Source of the DNA: Leeuwenhoekiella blandensis MED217
Lineage (GTDB): Bacteria > Bacteroidota > Bacteroidia > Flavobacteriales > Flavobacteriaceae
Assembly: GCF_000152985.1 (NCBI RefSeq)
Contig: NZ_CH672395.1
Span: forward strand, 2,941,195-3,005,194
Direction: 5' to 3'
Length of the DNA stretch: 64,000 nt
Position 1 is the stretch's first letter; the number at the start of each line of letters is the position of its first letter. Positions 27,469 through 35,225 of the stretch are shown in pieces. The notes under the pieces are model-generated. The model was not told the origin of the DNA. It did no database searches and worked only from the letters and a program-made list of their open reading frames with translations. Position numbers and translations under genes: made by a program.

Positions 27469-27522
27469 GTCACTTCGAGTGATTCTGGAGCACCTTAGTG
27501 CGAAAGAATTGTATCGAGAAGT
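27469..27522. repeat. 55-bp interspersed repeat, copy 3 (diverged)
   Basis: The same element with several substitutions (CTGGAGCACCTTAGTGCG in place of CTCGAGCGCCTTAGCGCG). The compensating changes keep the hairpin, which suggests selection on structure or a separate subfamily. Confidence 0.6.
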
Positions 27523-27738
27523 TGTTCTGAGTTTGTAGTCGGCAGTCTCAGTGGGCAGTAAACGGTAAACAGAGAACAGTCGGCAGTAAGCAGTCGCAGT
27601 GGGCAGTAAACGGTAAACAGAGAACAGTCGGCAGTCGCAGTTGGCAGTGGGCAGCAAACAGTAATCGGTAAACAGAGAACCGCATAAGCACTACACATCC
27701 CATTCTAATTTTGAACTTTGAATCTTGAATCTTCTAAT

Positions 27739-29448
27739 CTAGTCTACTTCCCGCTGATAGGCTTTTCGCTTAAAGAACTGCAAACGCTCTGCAGCCAGGG
27801 CTTCAGCCTGTTGCATAAAGCGTTTGCACAGGTGATAAGCCGCGTTGGCATCGGTATCGGTGACGGTATATGTACTTCCATACCGCAAGTGCTGCTGGGC
27901 ATGGCTAAGCAGGTGCAAACGACGACGGGCTTTAAAAGAGGTGGTTTCCAGCAGTGTACTAGGGAACGCTGTAAAACTGCAACACAGGGCTAAAAGGTAG
28001 TTGAGGGAGGTGTAGGCCGGACTGTACTCCCAAAACAAGCGGATCAAGCCCAGGCAGGTCTGGATCAAGGCTTCCTCATACATATGCAGTTGCACCAGCG
28101 CATCTTCGCGAGTATCCAGAATACGGGTACTCTCGATGAGATAATACGCCCGGTTGCTGCGGAGGTCCCAATATTTTTTGAGCTTATCAACCTGTTGTGG
28201 GTGGTACAAATACCCTTGCTTTAAAAACCCGCGTAAGCGATCATCTTCCGCATAAAGGGGTTTCCCCTCGCCCAATGCCTTTTGCAGAAAGTTACTGCCA
28301 AAATCCAAAGCGTTGTGCGCCCGCTTCAGGGTTTCTAAAATAAAACAGATGCGGATGCGCTGCCCGGTTTGATTATAAACCCGATCGGTGAGTTGCGACG
28401 GACTGACCCCAACCGACGTGTACGTGATCAGCAGCACCACCGCGGTGCTTTGGTTTACTTGGGTTTCGGTGGCCGAAAAACAATGAGCAGCCTGCATCCT
28501 GCTGTCTTGCGCGCTGTAGAGCAAATAGGCTGAATGCACGCGGTAGGTTTCTCGCAAATAGCTCATAGCCTCCAGCAGCGCTTGCTCCAATGGCGATCGG
28601 GTAGCATCCGTTGGGGAGACCGACGCTGCAGGAGTAGGTTTTGGGCTACAGGCTTCCAGCAGCTCCCGGGCTGCAGTATCTACCACCGTAAATACCCGCT
28701 CCATACGCATCTGTATCTGGTAACAGGTATGCCGGTCTATAATTTCATCTGAAGGGATCCCTTCTGCCGACCAGGCATCCAGCAATTCTAAGAGTGTAGG
28801 ATCGGCATCGGGTGCTTCGGGTGTGGGAAAGAGCTTGCGCAATTGGGGAAGAAAAGGAACTACAGCAACGAGCTGGGCTTCTAAAGAAGGGTACGCTGTT
28901 AGCCTACCGGTATACAGCTTGCCCGCAAGCGCAAGACAGGTCTTAAACACCTCCACCAAAGCCAATACCGAAGCCGCATAGTCCTCCCGCTCAAACCAGT
29001 ATACCGCAGTATCAAAGCCTTTACAGATACACGCCGCGTCCTGCTCCAGCTGCTGTTGCGCCTTAAGGTGCAGTTGTTCCAACTGCTGGTCGGAAGAATT
29101 TTTAAAGGTATCGGTTGCAGGCCGAGGGTAAATACGATCAGCCAAGTGGTATCCCCACAACCCATACACGCTTCCCTCCTGCTCCAGCTGCTGCAGCTGC
29201 TTTGAGGTATACACCTGCATCCGTACTACCGGAAACTGTACCTGCAGTACCGGGATTTGCTGTTGTAAATCGGCTAAGGCCCCGGCCTCCTGCACTACGA
29301 TCAGGAGGTTGTAGATCGCATCGGGTGTTTGACGGGTTTTACTGAGATAGAGCGCCTGTATGGGAGCAGCTTGCAACAAGGCTTCCGTAAGCGGTTCGAG
29401 CGCCTCATGCAGCGCAACTTTAGAGGGGAGTTGGAGTTGTGGAGTCAT
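27739..29448 (-). CDS. Tandem nucleotidyltransferase-like/HEPN-like protein
   Basis: A 569-residue soluble protein. Two halves look alike in layout: a segment like a degenerate MNT nucleotidyltransferase (about 30-110 and 310-390, the second followed by FLQKALGEGKPLYAED, usual for this group), each followed by helices like a HEPN domain (FEREDYAASVLALVEVFKTCLAL in the first; DALVQLHMYEEALIQTCLGLI in the second). I cannot find the RxxxxH catalytic motif in its usual HEPN position, so the domains may not be active RNases. It is divergent from an XRE regulator across a gap with clear operators. The assignment rests on pattern and layout only. Confidence 0.55.
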   Translation of the reverse strand: MTPQLQLPSKVALHEALEPLTEALLQAAPIQALYLSKTRQTPDAIYNLLIVVQEAGALADLQQQIPVLQVQFPVVRMQVYTSKQLQQLEQEGSVYGLWGYHLADRIYPRPATDTFKNSSDQQLEQLHLKAQQQLEQDAACICKGFDTAVYWFEREDYAASVLALVEVFKTCLALAGKLYTGRLTAYPSLEAQLVAVVPFLPQLRKLFPTPEAPDADPTLLELLDAWSAEGIPSDEIIDRHTCYQIQMRMERVFTVVDTAARELLEACSPKPTPAASVSPTDATRSPLEQALLEAMSYLRETYRVHSAYLLYSAQDSRMQAAHCFSATETQVNQSTAVVLLITYTSVGVSPSQLTDRVYNQTGQRIRICFILETLKRAHNALDFGSNFLQKALGEGKPLYAEDDRLRGFLKQGYLYHPQQVDKLKKYWDLRSNRAYYLIESTRILDTREDALVQLHMYEEALIQTCLGLIRLFWEYSPAYTSLNYLLALCCSFTAFPSTLLETTSFKARRRLHLLSHAQQHLRYGSTYTVTDTDANAAYHLCKRFMQQAEALAAERLQFFKRKAYQREVD

Positions 29449-29470
29449 AATTCAGTTTTACATATTCTAC

Positions 29471-29496
29471 ATTTGTCATATTTCTATACGACAAAT
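29471..29496. promoter_or_regulatory. Operator 1 in the MNT/HEPN-XRE divergent gap
   Basis: ATTTGTCATA and TACGACAAAT form an inverted repeat (9 of 10 pairs) with a 6-bp spacer. It overlaps a predicted minus-strand -7 box. Confidence 0.6.
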
Positions 29497-29520
29497 GTAA
29501 TAAAACTTTTCAACTGTCAA
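29492..29520 (-). promoter_or_regulatory. Predicted promoter of the MNT/HEPN-like gene
   Basis: On the minus strand, TTG (29520-29518) and TACATTTG (29499-29492, matching TAnnTTTG) are separated by 18 bp, the spacing usual in Bacteroidota. The -7 box overlaps operator 1, so binding there would block transcription. Confidence 0.55.
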
Positions 29521-29527
29521 CTAATTA

Positions 29528-29545
29528 TATGACAAAAATGTCATA
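29528..29545. promoter_or_regulatory. Operator 2 in the MNT/HEPN-XRE divergent gap
   Basis: A perfect 7-4-7 inverted repeat: TATGACA, AAAA, TGTCATA. The half-site TGACA/TGTCA is shared with operator 1 and with a third half-site (TGACATTTGT) at 29554-29563, just before the XRE start codon. Autoregulation by the XRE protein is likely. Confidence 0.65.
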
Positions 29546-29566
29546 CGATAAGATGACATTTGTTAT

Positions 29567-29782
29567 ATGACTAAAGACGCATTAAAGAAAAAAATAGGTA
29601 ACCGCATCGTTAAATTACGGGAGCAAAAGGGTTGGACACAATCTGATTTGGCTCGTGAATGTGGTAAGGATCGACAAGCTATTGAGAAGCTTGAAAATGG
29701 AAAAGTAAATCCTACCGCGTATTCTTTATTTGAAATAAGCAAAGCCCTTAAAATAGAGCTTTACCAACTTTTGAAGTTTTAA
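29567..29782 (+). CDS. XRE-family helix-turn-helix regulator
   Basis: A 71-residue single-domain HTH protein (Cro/C1 type). The HTH reads REQKGWTQSDLARECGKDRQ followed by IEKLENGKVNPT and the last helix SLFEISKALKIEL. The size is normal for small regulators of toxin-antitoxin and defence modules. It is divergent from the MNT/HEPN-like gene, with three TGACA-type half-site pairs in the gap, and it very probably controls both. Confidence 0.9.
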   Translation: MTKDALKKKIGNRIVKLREQKGWTQSDLARECGKDRQAIEKLENGKVNPTAYSLFEISKALKIELYQLLKF

Positions 29783-29932
29783 TTGAATGTCCTTTTCTTC
29801 GAATAGGAAGCTTTACATTCCATCAATACCCCTCATCCCCAACCCTTCTCCTACAGGAGATGGGAGCTCCTATGCGAGTGAGCTCTCTCCTAACGTCGAG
29901 ATTACTGATTGTTTTTAAATAGAATTACTACT

Positions 29933-30119
29933 CCTACCCGAAGGGTTAAACGAAACTAAAACTCCCTCGGTTCAGAATAGACGCGGGCAGCTCCGAAGGA
30001 CAGGAGCGGTAGCGACGCGGAGCTGACAAGGCGGTTTTTGCCTGATAAGGCAAAAAATTCCTAAGCGTGGGGGTCTTTTCTTTTGATTCGTTTTCTTTGG
30101 ACAAGCAAAGAAAATGAAT
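29933..30119. repeat. Long repeat family 2, copy a
   Basis: Blocks in order: TACCCGAAGGGTTAAACGAA, CCCTCGGTTCAGAATAGA, CAGCTCCGAAGGACAGGAGC, GGTAGCGACGCGGAGCTGAC, AAGGCGGTTTTTGCCTGATA, AAATTCCTAAGCG, then the inverted repeat TTTTCTTTGG...CAAAGAAAA. Confidence 0.7.
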
Positions 30120-30291
30120 AAAATATTCTATAGGAACTAAAATAAATAAAACGCGTTTAAGCGAACTTTCAAATCAAGAAAAGACCCATCTTCGAGCTGA
30201 AGAACTCTACCTCATCGCCTTAGCCATCGACGTACATCCCGGGGAGATGTTTATGGAGTTGCATCAGGACCTGAAATTACCGGAGGAGTAG
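30118..30291 (+). pseudogene. C-terminal remnant of an XRE-type regulator
   Basis: An open frame without a start codon directly follows family-2 repeat copy a. Its end reads LRAEELYLIALAIDVHPGEM, then FMELHQDLKLPEE and a stop. This is the C-terminal part of a small HTH protein of the XRE class ('EELYLIALALxxxPxEL'). The N-terminal HTH is missing and its place is taken by the repeat, so the gene was probably truncated by repeat insertion or recombination. Confidence 0.55.
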
Positions 30292-30670
30292 GTTGTATTT
30301 CTTATATTCTATCACAAAAGCTCGATGCTAAGTAGCGCCATTACCACTACTATTCATGTTTCCTTTCTTTTGTCTTGATACAAAAGAAACAAAAGATCAA
30401 GGCTCACAAGACGGTATCTAAATTTATCGTTCACTGCACTGCATGCGCTTAACTCGACCGCTATCGCGGCCTCAAACAGAACCGCTTGCTACGTTACGTT
30501 CACTTCAAATTTCACAATACCTTCTTGTAGGCCGTTTTTAAATTATAGCTAAGAGTAACATTCTTTAGTCTTCCCTCGGTTCAGAATAGATGCAGGAAAC
30601 TCGGATTAAGTTGGCAGTCAAAGTTTTCAGTTTGCAAGAGTTACTACTAGTTTAAGACTATAAATTATTT

Positions 30671-30745
30671 ATACCCGAAGGGTTTCCAATTCTTTTTCTT
30701 CAGTATAGCAAGAAGGCTCCGTTAAAAATTTTTGAAGCCTTGGAT
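30671..30745. repeat. Long repeat family 1, copy b (truncated)
   Basis: It carries only the first half of family 1, up to TTGAAGCCTTGG. Confidence 0.6.
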
Positions 30746-30791
30746 TTTTAGAATAAAGACTATAGAGAAAAGATCAAAGAAGAAGTATTCA

Positions 30792-30979
30792 AACCCGAAG
30801 GGTTACACGCCCTCAAAATTCCCTCGGTTCAGAATAGACGCGGGCAGCTCCGAAGGACAGGAGCGGTAGCGACGCGGAGCTGACAAGGCGGTTTTTGCCT
30901 GATAAGGCAAAAAATTCCTAAGCGAGGGGCTCTTTTCTTTTGTTACTTTTCTTTGGAGAGGCAAAGAAAAGTAAGGAAC
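30792..30979. repeat. Long repeat family 2, copy b
   Basis: Same block order as copy a; the end is an inverted repeat TTACTTTTCTTTG...CAAAGAAAAGTAA (13-bp arms). Confidence 0.7.
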
Positions 30980-31052
30980 AAGAATAATGATACAAACTTC
31001 AATTCACACCCCTTTCTTTTTTGCATCGCCCAAAAAAGAAACAAAAAAGTCT

Positions 31053-31187
31053 AGGCTTATTTTTAGATCCTTGAAAACTACGCAAACGCCTTTCCCTGCG
31101 GATAGCAAACCGCTACGCTAAGCTATCCTCCTCTGCCCAACGCTGCGGCGCCCGCTTGTTTTACTACAAATCTAAAAAGTAGGCCGG
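31053..31187. repeat. Long repeat family 3, copy a
   Basis: Blocks in order: AGGCTTATTTTTAGATCCTT, GAAAACTACGCAAACGCC, TGCGGATAGCAAACCGCTAC, CTATCCTCC, CTGCGGCGCCCGCTTGTTTT, ACTACA, TCTAAAAAGTAGGCCGG. It follows family-2 copy b, and the two together look like one composite unit. Confidence 0.7.
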
Positions 31188-31280
31188 TTTTTTATTCAGT
31201 TATCAGTAACAGTACTCAGTAAGCAGAATACTTATTTTAAATCAATAAGAAAATTGCTCTTATTCATAAGCGTTATATCT

Positions 31281-31472
31281 ACTCATACCCGAAAGGTTAA
31301 ACGAATCTAAAACTCCCTCGGTTCAGAATAGATGTAGGAAGCTCCGAAGGACAGGAGCGGTAGCGACGCGGAGCTGACAAGGCGGTTTTTGCCTGATAAG
31401 GCAAAAAATTCCTAAGCGAGGGGCTCTTTTCTTTTGTTACTTTTCTTTGGAGAAGCAAAGAAAAGTAAGGAA
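31281..31472. repeat. Long repeat family 2, copy c
   Basis: Same blocks as copy b, followed 70 bp later by family 3 copy b, repeating the composite arrangement. Confidence 0.7.
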
Positions 31473-31543
31473 CATGAATAAAAAATACACTTTCAATTTA
31501 TCTTCCCTTTCTTTTACCTTGATGCAAAAGAAACAAAAGATCA

Positions 31544-31677
31544 AGGCTTATTTTTAGATCCTTGAAAACTACGCAAACACCTTATCCTGCGGATAGCAAA
31601 CCGCTGCGCTAAGCTATCCTCCTCTGCCCACCGCTGCGGCGCCCGCTTGTTTTACTACAGATCTAAAAAGTAGGCCG
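31544..31677. repeat. Long repeat family 3, copy b
   Basis: Near-identical to copy a, with scattered substitutions such as TTATCCTGCGG for TTTCCCTGCGG. Confidence 0.7.
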
Positions 31678-31713
31678 TCTCCAAATTGAAACTAAGAATA
31701 GTATTCTTTAGCC

Positions 31714-31870
31714 CTTCCCTCGGTTCAGAATAGATGCAGGAAGCTCCGAAGGACAGGAGCGGTAGCGACGCGGAGCTGACAAGACGGTTTTTGCCTGATA
31801 AGGCAAAAAATTCCTAAGCGAGGGGCTCTTTTCTTTTGTTACTTTTCTTTGGAGAGGCAAAGAAAAGTAA
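31714..31870. repeat. Long repeat family 2, copy d
   Basis: Starts at the CCCTCGGTTCAGAATAGA block and lacks the first TACCC block, so it is 5' truncated. It ends with the TTACTTTTCTTTG inverted repeat. Confidence 0.65.
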
Positions 31871-31983
31871 GATGCATTAATAGTAAGTTACATTGCTTAA
31901 AATGAAGGCATAAGACTCCCTAGCTCTCGTAAACCAAAATTATGCGAGTAAAGATCTTCCTCTAAAATTTATCTTCAACAGCT

Positions 31984-32643
31984 TTAAAACACCGTATACA
32001 AAGTCGTAACGAGTCTACCTTTAACTCCCGGAGCCGGTAGGGATACCAGCTCTTTAGCGGCTTTTACTTTAAAATTAAAAGGGGGTGCCAGTAGCGCTAC
32101 CCCACTGTGTTTTTTAAGGCGGATGCCTTGCCCCGAAATGATATCGATGTTGGGGGTAAACTCCTGATCGGGCAGGTGCTCGGTAAGGATCACATAGCGA
32201 TAGGCGTATAACTTGTTGACGATGGACGCAATCTCTGCATTGGAGAGGTGTTGCAATACCTGCCGTAATAATGCACAATCGCCCTCGGGCAAGGGATCTT
32301 TAGCAAGATCCAGGGTTTCAAAACTGAGCTGCTTGCTTTTAAACCTCTTGGTGTTGTACGCGATCAATTCCGGTACGATATCTACGGCTTTATAGGCTTG
32401 GGTGTAGGGCACCAACTCTTTCCCCACATTAAAATCACCACAGCCCAGATCACAGACCACCGGTGGGATTTCTAAGCTTTTAAAAAAGCCAATAACCGCT
32501 TTTAGGTACGCCTGTACCGTCTCGGTATCGTGCGAACCCGCCCCGGAATAAAAGTCGGTATTCCCGCTACCCCACAACTTCTTGGCATATACCTGCTGCA
32601 TCGCGTCTTTGGTAGGCCAGGGTGTTTTGGTGGGTTTGGTCAT
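31984..32643 (-). CDS. Class I SAM-dependent methyltransferase
   Basis: About 219 residues from the ATG at 32643; a TTG nine bases upstream is also in frame. VCDLGCGDFNVGKEL is motif I (the SAM-binding glycine loop), AVDIVPELIAYN is motif II, and DCALLRQVLQHLSN is the motif IV region of a Rossmann methyltransferase. WGSGNTDFYSGAGSHD near the N-terminus is typical of small bacterial members of the 'methyltransferase domain 25/12' type. The substrate is unknown. It stands alone between a repeat array and the hypothetical gene upstream. Confidence 0.85.
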   Translation of the reverse strand: MTKPTKTPWPTKDAMQQVYAKKLWGSGNTDFYSGAGSHDTETVQAYLKAVIGFFKSLEIPPVVCDLGCGDFNVGKELVPYTQAYKAVDIVPELIAYNTKRFKSKQLSFETLDLAKDPLPEGDCALLRQVLQHLSNAEIASIVNKLYAYRYVILTEHLPDQEFTPNIDIISGQGIRLKKHSGVALLAPPFNFKVKAAKELVSLPAPGVKGRLVTTLYTVF

Positions 32644-32732
32644 TGGGGACAATTAATTGTTTTTAGAAGTATTCTTGAACGGGTTGAAACTTTTAAACTC
32701 CTGCGCAGCGTGTTGTGGAGCGGGGGTTTATA

Positions 32733-33437
32733 TCATAAAAACTGATTTTTTGAAGTTGAGTTATCATAGTCTTGATTGTTAACGAAAAAGTCATACGTTA
32801 TGGCAAAACCAAATACCCATAACAGTGACTTTTGAAATTCATTATGACCAATTAAAGCTTCTATTTCATCTGCTGACTCTTCGGTAAGGTCTAAGTGATC
32901 GCATACTTTTTTGAGTTGTCTGGGACTAAATTTATTAGAAGAACTATAGGTCTCACCAAGAGCTCCTGTTAATTCTTCTGCAGTCCTCTCGTAATTACCA
33001 TTATGCAATACGGTTGCTATTCTTTTTTTACTAGTAGCTTTTAACCTTCCCCACTTACCCTCGCCTTGCCAAAATCTTAAAAGTTGATAGGTTTCATATA
33101 AACTAAAACTTCTTCTTCCGGAAAGGTTATTTTCTTCCAAATATTTACCAAATAGTTTATTGAAGGTGGTTCGTGAGTTTATACCTAAACATTGGCATAT
33201 AATCTTTCTAGGTATTGGCACCGGAAAAAGATTTTCAAAATGAAGCAGTAAATCTTCATCGGTGAGTTTATCTAGAGGTGTTTCTCGTAAATCTATCAAT
33301 GAACCATAATGTAACAAGTAAATGATAAACCGTCTAAACGATTTAAACTTAAAATCAATCAAACAACCAATTATGAATAAATAATTTAGCTCGCCTTTGT
33401 AAGTGGATATTTTAAAATCTTCTTCATTCATCATCAT
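32733..33437 (-). CDS. Hypothetical protein of the accessory region
   Basis: A 234-residue soluble protein, not assigned to a family. Visible features are a basic segment (KFKSFRRFIIYLLHYG), a possible helix-turn-helix (PRKIICQCLGINSRTTFNKLFGKYLEE), and a second helical region (NKFSPRQLKKVCDHLDL). Its layout is reminiscent of regulators on Bacteroidota mobile elements, but the match is too weak to name it. Three consecutive ATG codons offer starts at 33437, 33434 and 33431. A hairpin lies directly before them, and the 37-residue basic protein gene lies upstream on the same strand. Confidence 0.6.
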   Translation of the reverse strand: MMMNEEDFKISTYKGELNYLFIIGCLIDFKFKSFRRFIIYLLHYGSLIDLRETPLDKLTDEDLLLHFENLFPVPIPRKIICQCLGINSRTTFNKLFGKYLEENNLSGRRSFSLYETYQLLRFWQGEGKWGRLKATSKKRIATVLHNGNYERTAEELTGALGETYSSSNKFSPRQLKKVCDHLDLTEESADEIEALIGHNEFQKSLLWVFGFAITYDFFVNNQDYDNSTSKNQFL

Positions 33438-33442
33438 AAAAA

Positions 33443-33471
33443 AGGCCGCATAAAAATGTTCTATACGGCCT
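33443..33471 (-). terminator. Hairpin between the small basic gene and the hypothetical gene
   Basis: AGGCCG and CGGCCT pair around a partly paired loop and are followed on the minus strand by TTTTTT, six bases before the ATG of the next gene. It may terminate the small gene's transcript or attenuate the downstream gene. Confidence 0.55.
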
Positions 33472-33486
33472 CAAAATTTAATAGTA

Positions 33487-33600
33487 TTATTTTTTTGAAT
33501 TTGACTTTCCCGTAGTTTTAGGAGGATTATTACTTCTACCTTTACCTGATGGGTTTCCTGTTTTACTCGGCCCATTTTTTAACCCGCTTGACTTAGACAT
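33487..33600 (-). CDS. 37-residue very basic, low-complexity small protein
   Basis: The minus strand reads MSKSSGLKNGP, then KTGNPSGKGRSNNPPKTTGK, then SNSKK and a stop. Lys/Arg, Ser, Gly, Asn and Pro dominate and there is no hydrophobic core, so it is probably disordered. Small proteins with a similar NPSGxxRxNNPP motif are common in Bacteroidota, often on accessory elements, but no function is known to me. It lies upstream of the hypothetical gene with a hairpin between them. Start and stop are clear, and the composition argues against chance. Confidence 0.6.
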   Translation of the reverse strand: MSKSSGLKNGPSKTGNPSGKGRSNNPPKTTGKSNSKK

Positions 33601-33683
33601 AATTCTTAAGTTTTTAATTAATACTATGTCAAAACTAGATAAGGATTTTTAACTGCCTTGTAAACTTTGGACGTTAACTGGAT

Positions 33684-35225
33684 TTATAAAACTTCGGGTG
33701 TAGAATCTACATCTTCGTTAAGGGTTTCCATTATTTCTTTGAAACTGTTTAAACCAGCTTCGATATTTTCTATTATTTCAACAGCTAGAATATCAGGATC
33801 AGGGAGATTGTCTAAATCGGTAAGACTTTTATCTTTTAACCAAAAAATATCAAGACTTGTTTTATCTCTAGCGATTATGTCTTCATAAGTGTATTTTCTC
33901 CATCTGCCCTCTTCGTTTTCCTTACTCCAGGTTTCTTTTCTATTATTGATGTTGCTTGAATTGTAAAGTTTTATGAACTCTTCCAAATCTGAAAGCAGCA
34001 TCGGTTTTTTCTTTAAGGTATGATGGACGTTTGTACGATAATCGTAGAACCAGATCTCCCTTGTCCAAGCCTCTTTGCTTGCGGGCTTGTTTTTAAAGAA
34101 TAGTACGTTTGCCTTTACACCCGGGCGGTAAAAAATTCCTGTAGGTAAGCGCAGGATGGTATGTAGATCAGCGGTTTTGAGCAATTGTTTACGTACTTCT
34201 TCACCTGCTCCTCCTTCAAACAGGACGTTGTCAGGAAGTACCACTGCTGCCTTGCCATTAATTTTTAACTGTGTTTTGATGTGTTGAAGAAAGTTGAGTT
34301 GTTTGTTTGATGAGGTCTCCCAAAAGTCCTGGCGGTTGTAGCTTAGATCTTCTTTTTCCTGCTCCCCTTCCTCATTCGTTATGGTCATGCTACTTTTTTT
34401 ACCAAAGGGAGGATTGGCTAGCACATAGTCAAAGCGTTTGCCATCATCAGCAATAAGTGCATCGTTGGGATTGATAAAAGGTTCACCGTCTATCTCACCA
34501 ATGTTATGCAGGTACATATTCATAATGCACATGCGGCGGGTATTGGCCACAATCTCATTACCGTGAAACGTATTGTTCTTAAGGAATTGTTTTTCTTCTT
34601 TGTCCAGTTTGTGGTGTTCTACAATCCAATCATAAGCAGCCAAAAAGAAGCCCCCCGTACCGCAGGCCGGGTCAGCAATGGTTTTTTTAGGTTGGGGCTG
34701 TACACAGGCAACGATGGCCTGTATTAATGAGCGGGGGGTAAAGTATTGACCAGCCCCGCTTTTTGTGTCCTCGGCATTCTTTTGAAGCAGGCCTTCGTAG
34801 ATTTTTCCTTTAATGTCTGCGCCCATCATATTCCAGTCTTCTCGGTCTATCATATCAATGACCTTAAGCAGTTTGGCCGGATCCTGTATTTTGTTTTGAC
34901 TCTTGGTAAAAATCTGACCGAGCATTCCTTTCTCTGTAGATAAACTACGAAGCAATTGACTGTAAAACGATTCTAATTCTGCACCTCTTTTACCCGAAAG
35001 TGTTTCCCAATCACATGTTTCACCATCTTGAATTTCATTACCGTCTACATCTTTAAGTTTCGGAAATTTCAATCCTTTATTATAAGGTGGTTTATTGAGT
35101 TCGTCTGCCATTTTTAAAAACAGCAAATAGGTGATTTGTTCTAAATAATCTCCATAGCCAACGCCGTCGTCACGAAGTACACTGGCAAGGTTCCAAATTT
35201 TTGATATTATAGTTGAGTCTGTCAT
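33684..35225 (-). CDS. hsdM: Type I restriction-modification DNA methyltransferase subunit (HsdM)
   Basis: A 513-residue N6-adenine methyltransferase. The HsdM N-terminal helical domain (1-150: IWNLASVLRDDGVGYGDYLE, YLLFLKMADE) is followed by the SAM-binding motif ADPACGTGGFF (near 185) and the catalytic motif IV NPPFGKK (near 270). C-terminal blocks include LPTGIFYRPGVKANVLFF and FYDYRTNVHHTLKKKPM. It forms the M2S complex with HsdS. The gene is the last of the operon; its ATG overlaps the DUF262 gene stop by 4 bp (ATGA), so it is coupled to that gene rather than to hsdS. Confidence 0.95.
   Translation of the reverse strand: MTDSTIISKIWNLASVLRDDGVGYGDYLEQITYLLFLKMADELNKPPYNKGLKFPKLKDVDGNEIQDGETCDWETLSGKRGAELESFYSQLLRSLSTEKGMLGQIFTKSQNKIQDPAKLLKVIDMIDREDWNMMGADIKGKIYEGLLQKNAEDTKSGAGQYFTPRSLIQAIVACVQPQPKKTIADPACGTGGFFLAAYDWIVEHHKLDKEEKQFLKNNTFHGNEIVANTRRMCIMNMYLHNIGEIDGEPFINPNDALIADDGKRFDYVLANPPFGKKSSMTITNEEGEQEKEDLSYNRQDFWETSSNKQLNFLQHIKTQLKINGKAAVVLPDNVLFEGGAGEEVRKQLLKTADLHTILRLPTGIFYRPGVKANVLFFKNKPASKEAWTREIWFYDYRTNVHHTLKKKPMLLSDLEEFIKLYNSSNINNRKETWSKENEEGRWRKYTYEDIIARDKTSLDIFWLKDKSLTDLDNLPDPDILAVEIIENIEAGLNSFKEIMETLNEDVDSTPEVL

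Larger units (their letters stand above)
25514..27738. repeat. Repeat-rich intergenic region 1
   Basis: About 2.2 kb without a supported gene. It contains many short 'GCAGTCGCAGTGGGCAGT'-like and 'AAATACAAAATACAAA'-like runs (25620-26060, 27100-27230, 27320-27690), three copies of a 55-bp element (from 25851, 27262 and 27469), one 141-bp inverted-repeat element (26173-26313), one long family-1 repeat (26413-26596), and an 11-bp tandem repeat (27023-27076). The open frames here are read out of the repeats and are not convincing genes. Confidence 0.7.
29783..31983. repeat. Repeat-rich intergenic region 2
   Basis: About 2.2 kb. It holds one partial copy of the GTCATTTCGAC-type element (29830-29906), four copies of long family 2 (29933, 30792, 31281, 31714), two of family 3 (31053, 31544), a variant with a different body ending in TAGGCCG (about 30404-30537), and a shortened family-1 copy (30671-30745). 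The only protein trace is the broken XRE gene at 30118-30291. Confidence 0.7.

Noticed and set aside
27418..27698. Frames with repeated YRLLPTATAYC-type peptides
   Set aside because: They are translations of GCAGTCGCAGTGGGCAGT-type simple repeats on the other strand.
25620..27700. Regularly recurring short sequences resembling a CRISPR array
   Set aside because: Spacing is irregular, the units vary, there are no unique spacers of constant length, and no cas genes are nearby (the Cas4-like DUF2779 protein is not enough).
29933..31870. Insertion-sequence remnants
   Set aside because: No transposase fragment was found in any repeat; the repeats are hairpin-rich blocks without coding capacity.
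32733..33437. Possible RteC-like regulator of a conjugative element
   Set aside because: Only the general layout is similar; the conserved RteC sequence was not recognised, so it was left as hypothetical.
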